A stretch of 64,000 nucleotides of DNA, from the NCBI GenBank assembly GCA_900239685.1, contig OENT01000092.1, forward strand, positions 62,001-126,000. The letters are read 5' to 3'. A program made the position numbers and the translations under genes. Source of the stretch: Rotaria macrura. Lineage: Eukaryota > Rotifera > Eurotatoria > Philodinida > Philodinidae. Within the stretch, counting starts at the first letter, position 1. Each line of letters starts with the position of its first letter. Positions 35,541 to 49,412 of this stretch are shown in pieces. The notes under the pieces were generated by a model. The model was not told where the DNA came from. It was given only the letters and a program-made list of their open reading frames with translations, and searched no databases.

Positions 35541-38500
35541 CCAACCTAAAACTAAAGATCTAAGATTTCGAACACCATACATCAGATTACGAGAATGCAT
35601 GTCATTGATTCTATTTCTGAATTTCTCTCGTAGTCTTTTTTGATTCTATTTACTCATGTTTCCTGGAGAAAAAACATTAGTTTTTAATTAAAAATAGTCT
35701 ATGTCATTGGTAATAATAGATGAATCTATCCATTTCAAAGATGTAAAGTCTATGAAAATATTCAACATTTTCCTTTCCTTGCACGCATACGAAGAGAACC
35801 TTATCAGCATAGATTTCAATGCAAAACCATTTTAGGGTTGATTTGGCACTGTATTCAATACAAATGATGTGGAATCAATATTAATTAGAACCAAACATCA
35901 TTACTAAAATGAGTTGTGGTTGACTCACTTAGACAAAAGCATTTCAATGTTTTATCTCGCTGAAGTATTTTTTGTGCGAATATGTCATATAACCGGAACG
36001 AAACACCTAAGACAACGAATCTTAATGCAATTGATAGCAATTGAAAATCGAGAAAATCAGCTTGTAGATGATATCATGATGATTAAAGAAACTCAAAAAA
36101 AATCCATTGAATATTAAAGGATACAATCAATGTACGCATTATTAGGCTTGTAAAATACTCGAAAAAATTCAGTCATAGATTTTATTTTTGATCCGCAAAC
36201 TTTTCTTATCCTATTGTTTCTCGTAAACCAATGACTTCCACTTGATTTCTAGGTAATTTTAAACTTTTAAAATTCCACGGAATATGTATTTTAGTATCTC
36301 CTAGAATATTTATTGGTATATCTAGTAAAAATCTTCGTGCCGATTAGTGAAAAAAAGGTCGAAAGTTTCATTCTAAGTTCTTCCTTTTACAGTTGTCTTG
36401 CATTTCAATAAACTTTCTCCTCTATCTCTGACTTTATCCTGAACTAAGCATTAGCTCATGGCATTTGCATGCAATAAAAATAGTTTATAAAACAATGGTG
36501 CCTATCTCTTTTTCGTATGTAGTAATTCTTCCCACTCGTGTGCTCTGACCACGACAAAATAACAGTTAGATATCAAGTGTTTTTCTGGTTTCGATTACTC
36601 AGTTTAAACATGTTTACCTAAAATAACATCACATTCACATATTTTTGCAATGGATCATCTAGTTTTTGTCTGTCTTTTAGTAGTCCTCCAGGTCAGAACT
36701 CAGTTAAAAGAGGAGTAGTACAATGATTAACGTCAACAATTTATCATCACTTTTGTCCTTCAATTTTTTACTGAATTCTCATTAATTGTAGATCGGCAAG
36801 ATACCAATTAGTTGACTTCTGATCTTTCTACAAGTCTTCATTATTGTTTTTTATTTATAAACAAAAGTATGCATCCCTTCTTCACCTGCTTTTTTATCAG
36901 AAATTCGAGTGTATTCGACAATTACAATCCTCTTTTTTTTTCTCTTGTTATTTCGACTGCCGATGAATGGTAGTGTAAGATTAATTGCGAATATGTTCTA
37001 TAAGAATCGTAGTCGATAGTGTACTCTAAAATGTCTCGATCATTGTTTCAACGTGTTCTACTGGAAAAAAATATCGAAAAATACTTTGAAAGAAAAAGAT
37101 GAGGAATGCCAGTGAACTCTCTAAATTCACTATTGCCTTAATTTACTAGCAGATGGTCTATGACAGAATTCATTCTGAACAGATTCACTAAATTGCTTGA
37201 CTTTCAAAAATAAAAGACGAGTCATTTATCTCGGATCATAGCAATAGATTTTATTCAATCATATCAAGTAAATACTCCTGTAAAATTCTTCATCAATGTG
37301 TGAAAATATTGGATAAGATTGCGTCTGATAGTCAGTATTGACATATCAAATTACCAATGCAAATCGTACTCATGTAAATATTCGAAAGAAAATAAAAAGG
37401 CATTCAAACCTATATCTCAACCAGATTTATCAGATTGAAAATAGCAAAATTGGACAATCTTATTCTCCAAATCAGAGAAGGCAATTTTTTTTCAAATGAA
37501 TAACTAAGGTGTCCTCGAACTGGTACAGACTATTCTTTTCCTTCTTTCTACGCTCATCGACTCATACTTTATTTGCAGAGGTGGTTCATAATAGAAAGCA
37601 ATAATAAAAGCAGTGCGTATGCTAGTTTATACAAACTAGAAGCCAAGAAATGATATTTTCTCTTGAATTCTGCAATCAAACTCAAAGCGAATTGTACTTG
37701 ATTAGTTTCCATTGTTTCTTCATTTTTTTTCCATTTGGCTGCATCCGTGCTTTCATAAATGCTCTTTGACTTTAAGCATCTGTATAATGTTGTTCATAAG
37801 AATAATTAGTGTTCCTTGTTACCTGTAGTTCAACAGTGTAAATATTTATCAAGTGGTAAAATTGCTTTGGCAACTCGTCTACAACTCAAAAGCTGTTGAT
37901 GATTTGAAGAGAATGAAAAAGAAATTCAATACTATACTCTACTGGTTTCATGTATGATGTTGGAAACTAAGTTGATTGATAAAATAATCATGAGAAATAG
38001 CTGACACTGTAAAAAAAACAGCTTGAAGGTCACACATCTTTCAGACTGAGAAAGAATATGGCATTCGTATTTTCATTTGCTATCCTGATAAATCAAGTTT
38101 TAAACTATTCTATACGTAATACGTCGTATTCTATATATAATGCGTCAAGTTTGAATTTGATTATGACATCAGAATTCAAAAATTCCCATTTTTGAATACG
38201 AGACTACATGGCTAGCCATGTTTAATCTATTTATCATACAAATGATTAAATAGAGATATTTTTATTAGCCAATAATGGGATCGATAGTAAGAGGTCACAT
38301 GTCGAACTTCAAAAATTCAATCTTTTTTTCTAGCAAAATTCTTATTGAAGAAAATCTTCAATTCATACATTGATACAATATATAATTAAAACACGAAGCA
38401 TTTTGATACTGCACTTGTATCTTATGTCCAATATATTTGTAACGGTGGTTTTTCCTTTTTGATTGAACCTATTCTATCAGTTTGATTTTTATAACTAAGT

Positions 38501-39811
38501 CAATAGTTGAAAGTCTTGCCTTCAATTAATTTTATAATCATAGAATATTTCAAATGCAAATCAGTCATAAATATGATATGATCTGGTTTTGTCTTTCGAT
38601 AACTCAAGACAGAATAGAGATCGGTAACAGATGGCCTATTAACAGCTCTCTCACAACATGTCACTGATGATTATTTAATTTAACAAGAAAGCATTTGTAT
38701 GACTCGAGCAGTTCAACTGTTTTTAATTTTCTTAATACAAATCTGCCAGTTTTAATAATATTATCTATCATATAGTAGATACGTTATTTTGTTTCATTTC
38801 ATCTTCTAGTCTATCGTGCGCAGCTGTTGGTGTTCTATCTTCAACGTTTTAAAGTTCAGCGTTCTATTTTTAACTTCGACTAAGGACAACTTGCGAATGT
38901 ACCCTATACATTCGATCACATTGTTGTCATTGTAAAACCAAGATAGTCGACGTCACACACATTCGCTATGCTCGATGTTCCTTATATTTAAAAACGATGG
39001 CTCAACAGTCAAAAAATTAATGGTCTTCACTGAATGTTCGAGGTTGTATTATGACTCTTATAATTCATATAGCTATCATGACATATCAAGTTTTCTTTTC
39101 TATTTCCTTTACAGTACATCGTTTGAGTATGTTTAGTAACGTCATCAATGAGCGTGACATGGTTAAACAACCCAAAGCCAATCTCACAGCAATTATATTA
39201 TGATACGCAAATTAGTAACACACAGATGTCATCATTGTAGCATTTATGTCAAACCATGCTATAAATTGTCGCCTTGAATAAATGTATAACGATAGTTTAT
39301 TATGTGTTTCATCTCATTTAATTAGTAATCAGAAATGATTTGTATCAAAGTTATATGCACGTGTGGCATAGGACTTCAGACAATGGAATTACTTTAGTTC
39401 ACTTCGAAACACTTATTAAGAATGCAGTTGGTTGTGGTTGTTAGTTGCATTACTATTCATCAAAGTGATAAATTATGTAAAAAGACGCTGTTAAGCGACA
39501 ACTGAATTTCAGTCAAGGTTCGCTGCCGTACTTTTTATTTAGGACATTTGAGTGAAAAGAAGTAACTAAGAGACGACAAACATTGGATATCTCTTCATAC
39601 TCAAATATTTGCTACGAAAATGCTGCTTTTTTTTACCCCAATTCCGATAAAATTTTGAACTTTGATTGTAACGAAATCTTCAACTAAACCAATCTCATAA
39701 AAATAATATTCATTTGAAAATAGTGAAATATCATGTTGCATAGTTAAATCTTTATTAGCTAAAGCATTTCTACGGACTTTATGAGATGTCCTAGTTACAA
39801 GGATCCTGTGT
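35541..39811. other. Gene-poor stretch of about 4.3 kb
   Basis: Only short frames, the longest about 67 codons at 35914-36117 (plus). No motif, TIR pair or tandem array was recognised. Confidence 0.45.
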
Positions 39812-39815
39812 TTAA

Positions 39816-40862
39816 CCCTTTCCAGCCGGCTACCAGAAGAACGAGTGCAAAAAAATCTTCTCCATCGTACTTAGACTTGAATCACTGTGTATATATCGAA
39901 AATCTAGTATTCGATTCCAGGAAGATGGTGCGTCACAAAACTACTTGATGTTACCTTTTGGTCACGTCCAACCGTAATGGTACAAACATGTCAAAAAATT
40001 GATCTTTTCTCTACCTAAAGGAGTTTGATGGTTTATGCTTTTTCTTAATCCATACCTTGAAACTAGAACGAAGATTTTGTTTCTACTTCTTCCCTCAACA
40101 CCTCAACTGAGTTAACGCTACAATATCTTAAAACTTCGAGGAATTATCGAAAATTTGTTTATTTTCTTGAGATAAGACTCCAAATTTAGAGAAGCTCTGG
40201 GAGTTCTCAAACTAGATTATATCTTACCATTGCCAATCCCTAATGGATGCTTCGAAAACTCACAGAGTTTCTGAAAATTCTGAGTCTTATCTCAGGAAAA
40301 CAGGCGAATTTTGCATAATTCCGTAATATTTCACAGTATTCTAGCGATAACTAAGTTGATGCATCGAGAGAAAAGATAGAAACATTATTTTTGTTCTATA
40401 GTTTCACGGTATGTATTAAGAAAAAGTATGAACCATCAAGCTCGTCAAGATAGAAAAAAGATCGACTGTTTTTTATGTTTGTACCGTTACGGTCGTATGT
40501 GACCAAAAGGTAACATTCTTGTGTTTTCTTGTATGATTCACTACTGAAACACTGTCATTAGTAGTGACGAAAACCGACAATCTATCAACAAAAGCTTTGC
40601 AGTTGGTGCTTAGAATATCGACTTTTATTAGATGTTCGAAACAGTGATAGATCAGACTGCGGGGATTCCTCATGGTTCTCAATTCTGATGATGCTGCTCC
40701 GATAAAGGAATGTGCGTTCATTTTGAATGACAGATGAATAAATTGTGACATTGGGATTCTTAATTATCCTGATATCAGAACGATATTCAGCACAAGTTTG
40801 AAACAGTTTTTCATAAAACAATTTCAACATGTGCCCGTTTTGTATCATCCGGCAAGAAAGAG
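39816..40862. mobile_element. piggyBac-like non-autonomous element, copy A
   Basis: This begins right after TTAA (39812-39815) with CCCTTTCCAGCCGGC. Read from the other end it starts CTCTTTCTTGCCGG next to TTAG (rc of 40863-40866), a one-base variant of TTAA. TTAA duplications with C-rich CNCTTTC ends are characteristic of piggyBac elements. It is about 95% identical, by eye, to the inverted copy at 53487-54531. An 87-codon open frame (40585-40848, minus) is kept open in both copies but resembles no known protein. No transposase is present. An imperfect palindrome occupies 39949-40516. Confidence 0.75.
39949..40516. repeat. Imperfect palindrome nested in piggyBac-like copy A
   Basis: TGTTACCTTTTGGTCAC at the left is matched in reverse complement at the right. 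The arms (about 280 bases each) remain alignable throughout, for example GATAAGACTC..A.TTT.AGA and the phrase ACCGTAATGGTACAAACAT. The centre is near 40235. The arms differ at perhaps one base in five. The same palindrome is in copy B, so it predates the spread of the element. Confidence 0.7.
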
Positions 40863-43800
40863 CTAAAAGAGGAAGTACTATAATGTCGTACGGTTAAAGG
40901 GGTCGAATGTAAAATAACAGTAGAATTTGAGTATGAAGTCACCATCTTAGACTGTTGAAGTTGGATCCAAAATTGTTCACATTTATAAAAATTATACTAC
41001 GATACTCGACACTTCTGATTCTGATGATTGCATTTGACTTCCAGAAGCACAGAGATACATTGCTTCTCGTTGATTGAACTTCGTATGTTTCTTTTTTGTC
41101 TTAAAATGTGATTTGAATTGAGTTTTGTTATAAAGGTGCAGAAAATTCGACACCACACGTCCCATTTCCAATTCACTCATGTGTCACATATAACTTTGCA
41201 GTTGGACTCCACTATCGTTCATATAAATGGAGAGATTGAAAATCACCACGTACTGATTATGATAGCTAATTTTTCAAGGGGGGAAAGTGGATCCCAGTAT
41301 CCTCTTCATCTCTACCTTATTCTGGATTCTCGCATCCGGCATACTGTAAAGATCCAGAGAATATAAAGGAAATTTGAAGAATGCGAAAAATATGAAGAGG
41401 GTACAGAAGATCCTGGAGGCCTTTTGCCTCCTCGGTAAAAAAGGATGGAATGAGATGTACCCAAGCAGTCAAATTGAAGTTTAGACTTTTCGCTTTACAC
41501 TATTTCGCTCAGTCGACTGTCTTGTAAACACCGAATGAACGTTAGAGACAAAAAAAAAGAAAAATCAAACACTAAACAGCCTAAATCTTTATTATTTTGA
41601 ATTTAACTTCTCATATCACATAAGGCGACGTTGTCAGCTCAAGCACCCATGGAAAAAAATCCTGTTCAAATTCATTGATATGGATGGAATATCTTAGCCA
41701 TTACTGGGTCGGTATTTATCTCATTGTATATATCGTATGTAATGTGTATTTTATTGACTCTATCGAATTTTATTTTATGTATTCTATCGTATCCCCATGG
41801 ATCCTCAGTGCCCATACCGTATCCGGTATACAGGGAATCACTTTTTGTCCCTTATACTTTTTATATTGTTTTCCCCAGGTATCAGTTTGCATGACTGCTA
41901 ATATCTTCGATCCTCTGTATACGTCAAGAGGCAGTTAGAATTTAGCAATCAATTTATATAGATATTGATTAATATTTTCATTTAGAAGATTCACAGTATT
42001 ATTGAGTACCGTCGGCACGAGCTAAGTAGCAAGTTTGCATATCGTTTTTTCGGTAGAGCATCGAGATGTGGAATATATTGATGCTAGTGAGAAAATTTTC
42101 AATAGATTATAGAGTTAAATGATTATGATTTTTGTAGGAACGTCATTTATCGATGGTTCGTGCATACCAATGAAAATCAATTCCTTGAATCATGGAACAA
42201 GATGGGATCGATGAAAGGAATAAAATACCTTTAACAAGTTTCAATTGTAAGTCTAATTTTCATTTGCGAATGAACGTTGTCCAAATTCATGTATGACAAC
42301 TTAATATGGTTCTTTGTCTGAATATTAGCAACTTTTCAATTGCTTAATGAAACAATGAAAGATCTTTAAATCTTTACACAAATCTAATTCTAACTGTAGA
42401 ATCACAATAGAGTAGATGCTTACAAAGCATTTACGATAGTTTTTGAATTTCGATAATATCTTTGTTAATTCACAAATCTTACGATTGCTTTTGCTTCTTT
42501 TGAAAACAATTTCACATCTAATTCTAAAACGACAGACTATGTTTCATCAATAAACACTAATACCAATATCAAAAGATTGTAGCATGAGTAAGAATTAATA
42601 GAACTCATTATATTCTAAATATGAACTTTGTTCCAGTGCCACTCTGAGGATCATTGGATTATTTCGGTTCATATCGCATTATAAATTGTGGATATTTGGC
42701 TAAATTGACTGAACTATTGTTTTTTCATAGAAAGAAAAAAGAGCATTATTTCAAAATGTGAATCTTTTCTTAAAAGATGTCGGATATTATAATGTCCATA
42801 TGATTTACACACTTGATTTGTTTGTATAGTAGAACCGTAGCACATGAATTTATATTTGTATGACGTATTATGTATTGAATATTATTCGAAAAAATTCAGT
42901 ACGAATCATGAAAACTAGTAACTATGAAGTATCCAGCAAATATTTATGGCCTTGTCCAATCTACACCACTCATCATAATTACCAAAGTGTGAATGTCTTG
43001 CTTCAGTTCACAGACGCTGCTGACAGTTTAAGATTACGTTAATGAAAGGGAAAAAACATGTATTGTTTAAAACTATTGAAGAATACATGAAAATGGTGAG
43101 AAGTAAAAACAACAATGAAGCAATTTGTTTAATAGAATAGAGTCAAAATATATTAACACAATTTTATTTGTAGAGGTCTTATAATGTACTTTGAGTATTA
43201 TACTAAACGAGGCTACTTATATTTTCACGAACTTAGGATATACTCTAGTTAGTCATGCATAGTTGAGAAAAAAATATGACATTCCATCTTTCATAGATAA
43301 GATTCCTCATCCATTAACTTAAAAACAAGCACCAAATGCTAATTTTTGAGAATCAGGGTATATATATATGTTACAGTTGACATGAGAATTTAGTTCAGAT
43401 TGGAATAATAGATTTAATTAGAGAAAAAGAAAATAGGCACAAAAGAGAGTGAAGAAAAGAAAAAAAGTATTTCGAAAATCAAAATGCAAATAAAGTTACA
43501 TGAACGATATGCAAACTTTTTCTATGAGTTAGATTTAGCAATGTATTATCTAATTTATCATAAATAAGATTTCTTTTTCAAATTGGTGACCAAAACAAGA
43601 CAAAACAAAATTTTATTTCATATTTTTCATTAATCTCAATACTCCTCATATCACTTGCATGAGTCATATAGCAATGAATGTATCTTGTTGAACTCATATT
43701 ATAATATTAAAAAGAAATAAAATAATTCGTTGATTACGCTATTTATATTACATTGTCATATAAATATTTATTTATCCTGGTTTTACATTTTAACACTGTA

Positions 43801-44092
43801 GTAGAATCCACTAAATCTAATATTTTCTTCTAATTTGTTTATTAATTTGAGTTTCAATTATCGATCTTCGTCACTATGAAACAGACAATGATTACACATA
43901 AACTATGAAGTTTCTTTTATATTAGCATATTTATTTTTTTAACGAAGAACAATTGTAGATCATAACACATCAAATGGACTACTCATATAAAAACTTGTTT
44001 CGTCATTTCACTAAAACAAAAAAATTTACTATCCTCCCATATCATACGAGTAAGAGAAACCTCCCATCCGCATCCCACCTGCTCGAAATAGC

Positions 44093-44260
44093 GAAAATAA
44101 TTTTCTTTTCTTCAACTAGAGAAAATAAATGAACAACAAATCTTTTTCTTTTCTTCAAGAAGAGAAAAAAAAATTCAATGTCCCTATGTCCCAAGCATCA
44201 AAATAAACATAGCGAAAATCTTTTCTTTTCTTCAAAAAGAGAAAAAAAGATTCAATGCCT
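44093..44260. repeat. Three degenerate copies of a pyrimidine/purine hairpin-like motif
   Basis: The phrase TTTTCTTTTCTTCAA followed by (C/G/A)-(A/T)AGAGAAAA occurs near 44100, 44147 and 44219. The last two copies continue into ATTCAATG. Each copy could form a small hairpin between its TTTTCTT and AAGAGAAAA halves. Confidence 0.4.
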
Positions 44261-47200
44261 TTTCGTCTCAATCAGCAAAAACTCAAGACATTTCAGAGTC
44301 TTACTTTTATTTGCTTGTTCAAAGCATCGAAATAAACATTTATCAAGCATCCTAACTTTCTGATTCGTTTTATTATTGCACATGACATCAATGTATCTCA
44401 TCGAACTCACTAACACAATTTTATTTCTATAAATCACTTTATCTCAATATACATAAAATAACCAAGTATTCCAATCTCAACTAGATTCTAAATACTCCTG
44501 CCACATATATATTGCATTCAAGTTTGAAAGCTTCTTAAAGCTGTGTTTATTAATTAAAATAAAATGTCAGAGAAGCTTGAGACAATCTGACGTTCAATCA
44601 TTTATCGTAATACTACATATTCATAATCAAAGATGCTATTCATGAGTTCTGATGAAAAGGCAACTTCGTTGTGAAGTATAAATCCTGGAATAGTAAAAAT
44701 TTAACTTTGTAATCGATTTCTTTCGTAATATTTATAGAATAGTAAGAAAGCAAAAATTACCTTAGAAAATTGTTTTTTTTATCAAAACATCGTCGACGGT
44801 GTGTCATTAAAAGCAAAGAAAAAAATCGGCTTGAGTGAAAAATCTGTATGTGTTACGATTCGACTTTGTATTGAAATCCAATGATAAAGGAATTTTATTA
44901 GTTTTGAAGTTATCCATACAACAATAATACTATATATTCTTTGCGTATACGCTTTAGCATACCGATTTGTTCAGTACATTCATCCTATAGTTATAAATAA
45001 TGTTTCACGTGCTATCAAACTGGATAGAAATCATTTACAAAATTTGATCCCATATCATACGAAGTATATATAATCACAAAGCTGAGAAATCATGCTGTGT
45101 CATTGAAACAATTATATTCCTGCATAGTCAAAAGAAAAAAAATTTCGCATCCAGTCGACATCCTTAGATTCTTGTAATGAGCTAGAATATAATTACTTAA
45201 CGCTTCGTCAGCAGTTCAAAACTCAACTCTTCAATCGTTGAATGAATATTCAAGTTTTCAGATAATGATATGCCGACACGGAAGTGAATCATTAGTAGAG
45301 TTTGTAATAGGTAATCATGAAATAGAGTCAGGCGATGGACGTGGCTAAAGAAAAGATTATCTCCACATCACTCATCAGTTGAAATTCAATACTATATTTA
45401 AAAATAGACGACAAAATATAGAAATTTCCCATTTAAAAATTTGTCCATTGGAATTTGAATTAGAAAAACATAAATTCATGTCCATGACACTTCCCACTAT
45501 TGACATCTCAACTTGCGGAGTAAATATTTTATGACTAGAATAGGATCTGTCGAACAATACAAAAATTGTCCCAAAAAATGGGAATAAAATACTATGTGTT
45601 AATGAAAAAAAATGAATACAAATTCTATTAAACAGTCAGAAATTATCTCTAATAGAACATAATTATTCTATGAAATACAATAAAACCACGATGGGAAGTA
45701 CTATAGTTCAATTCAATTCAATATCGTAGTTAAATGGACCCGTCCAAACGAATAAATCCTCAAAAAGGCAAAATAATTTTTTAGAATTCGAGTCTATTTG
45801 GTTGTTTGAGTTCATGAATACTGGACTATTTTAAAAATAAATATCTTTCTGTGTTCAAGACTTTGACAAGATATATCTAGTTATTAAGAAAATCTTCGTC
45901 GTAAGAAAAGGCATGATAATAATGAGAAAAAGTCAAAACAAACTTCCTTTTTATCATCGTATGCATATGCTGTTCATCAACTAGAAACGGAAATTTTTAA
46001 TTGAATTTTACGTCATAATTGTAGATAAGAAAGTTTTGCATTATGTGACTTGCCATGCCGGTCATTATGATGAATAAAGATTGTGCACAGTGTTTCTTCA
46101 AAGCATACTCGGCAAAAGTTTCTTTTTAAATTGATATATTGATTAAGATGTATAGTAAAATTTATTATATAATCTCAATTATTTAGGAGTACTGTTGATA
46201 AGACAATATGAATTTTTTTCAAAATCTACGATCATTTAAACACAAAGTTCATAATTAATGTTTTTTTTTTCAAATAGAATTTACTTTTCGGTTTATCTAT
46301 GAGTTATTTGAAATTATTCATGATATTCATTTGTAATTCATAATTAAAACAAGACGTGTCGAATAGAATGGCATGAGCTCAAATGTTTTATTACGCCAAT
46401 AAATAGGTGAAGCACAATTACATTTTCCTTATCGTATCTAAATCTTTGATAATCGATGTAAAGCATAACTAATACAAGGTATAAAAACAGATCTTACTCA
46501 AATAAGAACATAGAAGAAAGCTACTTAATGTCGTTGAATCATTCGTATTTTGTGTGTGAACTATGAAGGATAATCGACATTAGCATATTATATCTGAGCT
46601 GTTTTCCCTTCTAACGAGCATAGCATGTCATGTGTTGAACTTCTCAGTTTTCTTTCGTGCATGTCTATCAAGTGCAAGGATTTTGTTTTCCCTATTCCAT
46701 ACATATTTATGCTTGTGCCATTCCAACTAATGATGTTCTTATCTAACACATTTATTCGTGTTACAAAGTGAAACCGAATCTGTTCTTGGAAAAAGAAATA
46801 GAGTATCCTAAAACCATTAATATTTTATACCAATGTTTATCGGAGTAGACTACATAAAAATTGTAAGTGCCTCTGTTTATTGTAATTAACTAGTGGATTC
46901 AATCATAAAGATATTGATGTTAAATTGTTTTATAAAGAAAATCATTCCAAGTAGAATTCTGTTGATTCTGTCGATTTTTAGATACTTCATATTTTTTCAA
47001 GAATTGTTCCACATATTGTGTTAGTCTTATAGTGCGTAATAAGTTTGCACGTAATATAAACTTTGCCGTATACTTAGTTCTCTATTTAGAAAAGAACAAT
47101 AAAGTAGTTGCCATCAGTCACGCTACCGAACAAAAAAGTCGATAAATCTTTACTAGCTTTCTCTTTTGGTGTATATATATATTTCTTTTTCATGAAGAAA

Positions 47201-48537
47201 ATTCATGAAAGTCCAGCTCGAGACAAAAGCCTGAGGTTGATTGGTTCTGATCCATCAGAATAAATGTACTATTGCTTTTCTTCAGAATTCCGGAAAGAGC
47301 TCATCGATACGCACTGATTTAACATGAGGTAAAAGGATTCATAGTCGTGCTTTGATTAGTACGTCAACTTGAAAATGTCTTGATTATTTAACAAGTAATC
47401 TAGTACGATCCTGAAGCACACTAAGCGTAATAGTATCTGGCCTGATTTTTCAATTGATATTCACTCTTTAGATCAGATGAATTGTTTAAATTTTTAGAAA
47501 ATATTTCATGTGACTGGAAAATTTATCGGAGAAAAAATAGTTGTAAACATATGCATAATTTACTCAAACTAAATTCATTTCGTATGAAATATTATTCATC
47601 GACACAGATCGTAGTGCATTTTCAGATGTAGGTTTTGGCTATCGATCAAGTACTCTTGTTGACAAGTAAAAATATCTGTATTGATTGTCGAGCATCTTCT
47701 CATGTTGACCAATCAAGTCTTGATAATTACTAGTATTTTGTCAGTTGAACGGAGGAAAAAACAAGATTCATGACAGAATCATGACTTCGTCTCGTGTATC
47801 TACAAACTTTTCACAATAGAAATCATTTATTTCATCCGTTGATTGATTTTCATCTAGATGATATATTCAGACAGTGCTTTGTTCTTAGACTATTAATTTC
47901 AAAATCTTTCAACCTTTTAATAAGTTTCTTATTTTTAAATTTCTTCAGAAATGAATATTGCTTGATTTTCTTGCGTCTCTTTGTCATCCTTTGTTTTCAT
48001 GAAGATTTCATTTGGTGAAAATATTTAAGAATGTGCCTGATGTATCAAAAAGAATTAATTCTACCTTATGCCTTGTACTGTTTGCTCATAATATAAGCCT
48101 AGTGGGCGATATGATGCTGGTCACTTATGTCTAGTGGTATACATTGCAAATGAATTGAATTTATGAATACACTGAACGACTGATCGAATTATTCTATTAT
48201 ACTATGTTGTCCTCTCATTGTATTATAGTACACATCTTTGCTCTAACTAAAATGCGTGATAAATTCTTCTTTAATAATCACAGATTCTCAATAGTTCAAT
48301 TAAATGATAATATTGATTTACTTAACAGTATGAAACTGCTTCATATTAATTCTCTCATGACATAGCTATACGTTTACCTATGTAAGTGATTTTTCTTTAT
48401 ATATGTATTTCCCCAGCTGTTTCGATGTGTTTCTCTGCTGGGTATTGCGTGTTTAACCAATGATCGTATTCAAATATTATCCTTGCTCATTCGATGCAAT
48501 CTCTCAGTGTAACGCTACATGTCACCACTAGCATTTC

Positions 48538-48951
48538 ATGATGTATCTGTATATAGTCAAGATTTCGTCTTCGAAGACAACATGCACAATCAATATCTTA
48601 CTGAATTTTTTTGCACGATTAGTTTCAAGAGTCGTGGAAATTGAAGCGAAGACTTTGTTAGTCGATTTTACTGGAGTCCGCTTGGTCCTTAATAGATTAT
48701 TCAAAGGTTGTTCAACATTCATATCTAAATTTGCTCGTATTCTTTATCAATTAATAATGTACTTTGTTGCAATTCTATTAAGAATGAGAGCACACAGACG
48801 CTCACGAACACAAATGTACTATTCAGTCTTCAGAATTCTCAACTATAACCCTTTGCGCACTTTGTCAGATTCATTTTTTTTAAATTGTTCTGACAATTTT
48901 CATTGGCGACTTTTTTTTCCAATCGCACACGTTTTAACATGCACTTACTGA
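48538..48951 (+). other. Unassigned open frame (137 codons)
   Basis: A true ATG opens 137 codons rich in Leu, Phe and Ile, with a basic RMRAHRRSR stretch after a possible membrane segment (LYQLIMYFVAILL). The reverse strand is open over part of it too. In DNA of this composition a frame of this length is borderline for chance. No family is recognised and no splice partners were found. Confidence 0.15.
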
Positions 48952-49412
48952 AATAACAAAAAATTAGTTTTCTTTTGTCGTATGACGTTAAAAATATTTA
49001 CAGAATGATAAAGAAATCAGTAATACGAAAGAGAAGAAAAGAAGCAAAGAAACCAAACGAACTGCTCAGTGTATGCATGTGTGCGTGGTTGGTAAGTCTG
49101 AAGATCAGCAACAGTCAGACATTCCTGAACTCCATTTCAGGAAGCTCTAAGTAAGTTTATTATTATTACGATGCATCAAACATTATGATAAACAGCTATG
49201 TTGGATAATTAATGGTGTTTTGTTTAGTTTTGTAGTTATTGATTTTTTTATAGATAAGATTCACGGAATAAAAAGCATTCAATTATTCGTTACATAATCA
49301 TAAGAAAACCTTCTGAATGTCATCATGACCTCAAAGACACTTTCATCGACGGTAAACGTTATTTATTGTGGTATGGACTAGAAAGTACTTGGCTGAGGAA
49401 ATAAATTTCAAA

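Larger units (their letters stand above)
40867..49412. other. Gene-poor stretch of about 8.5 kb upstream of receptor copy 2
   Basis: No gene could be supported. About 41270-41940 is more GC-rich with several GATCC-containing segments and may be an old repeat. About 44093-44260 carries three degenerate repeats built on TTTTCTTTTCTTCAA..AGAGAAAA. A 137-codon frame at 48538-48951 is listed separately. The remainder is AT-rich without recognisable structure. Confidence 0.4.

Noticed and set aside
49368..49412. Upstream start for nuclear receptor copy 2
   Set aside because: The extension begins with GTG, not ATG. The first in-frame ATG is at 49413.
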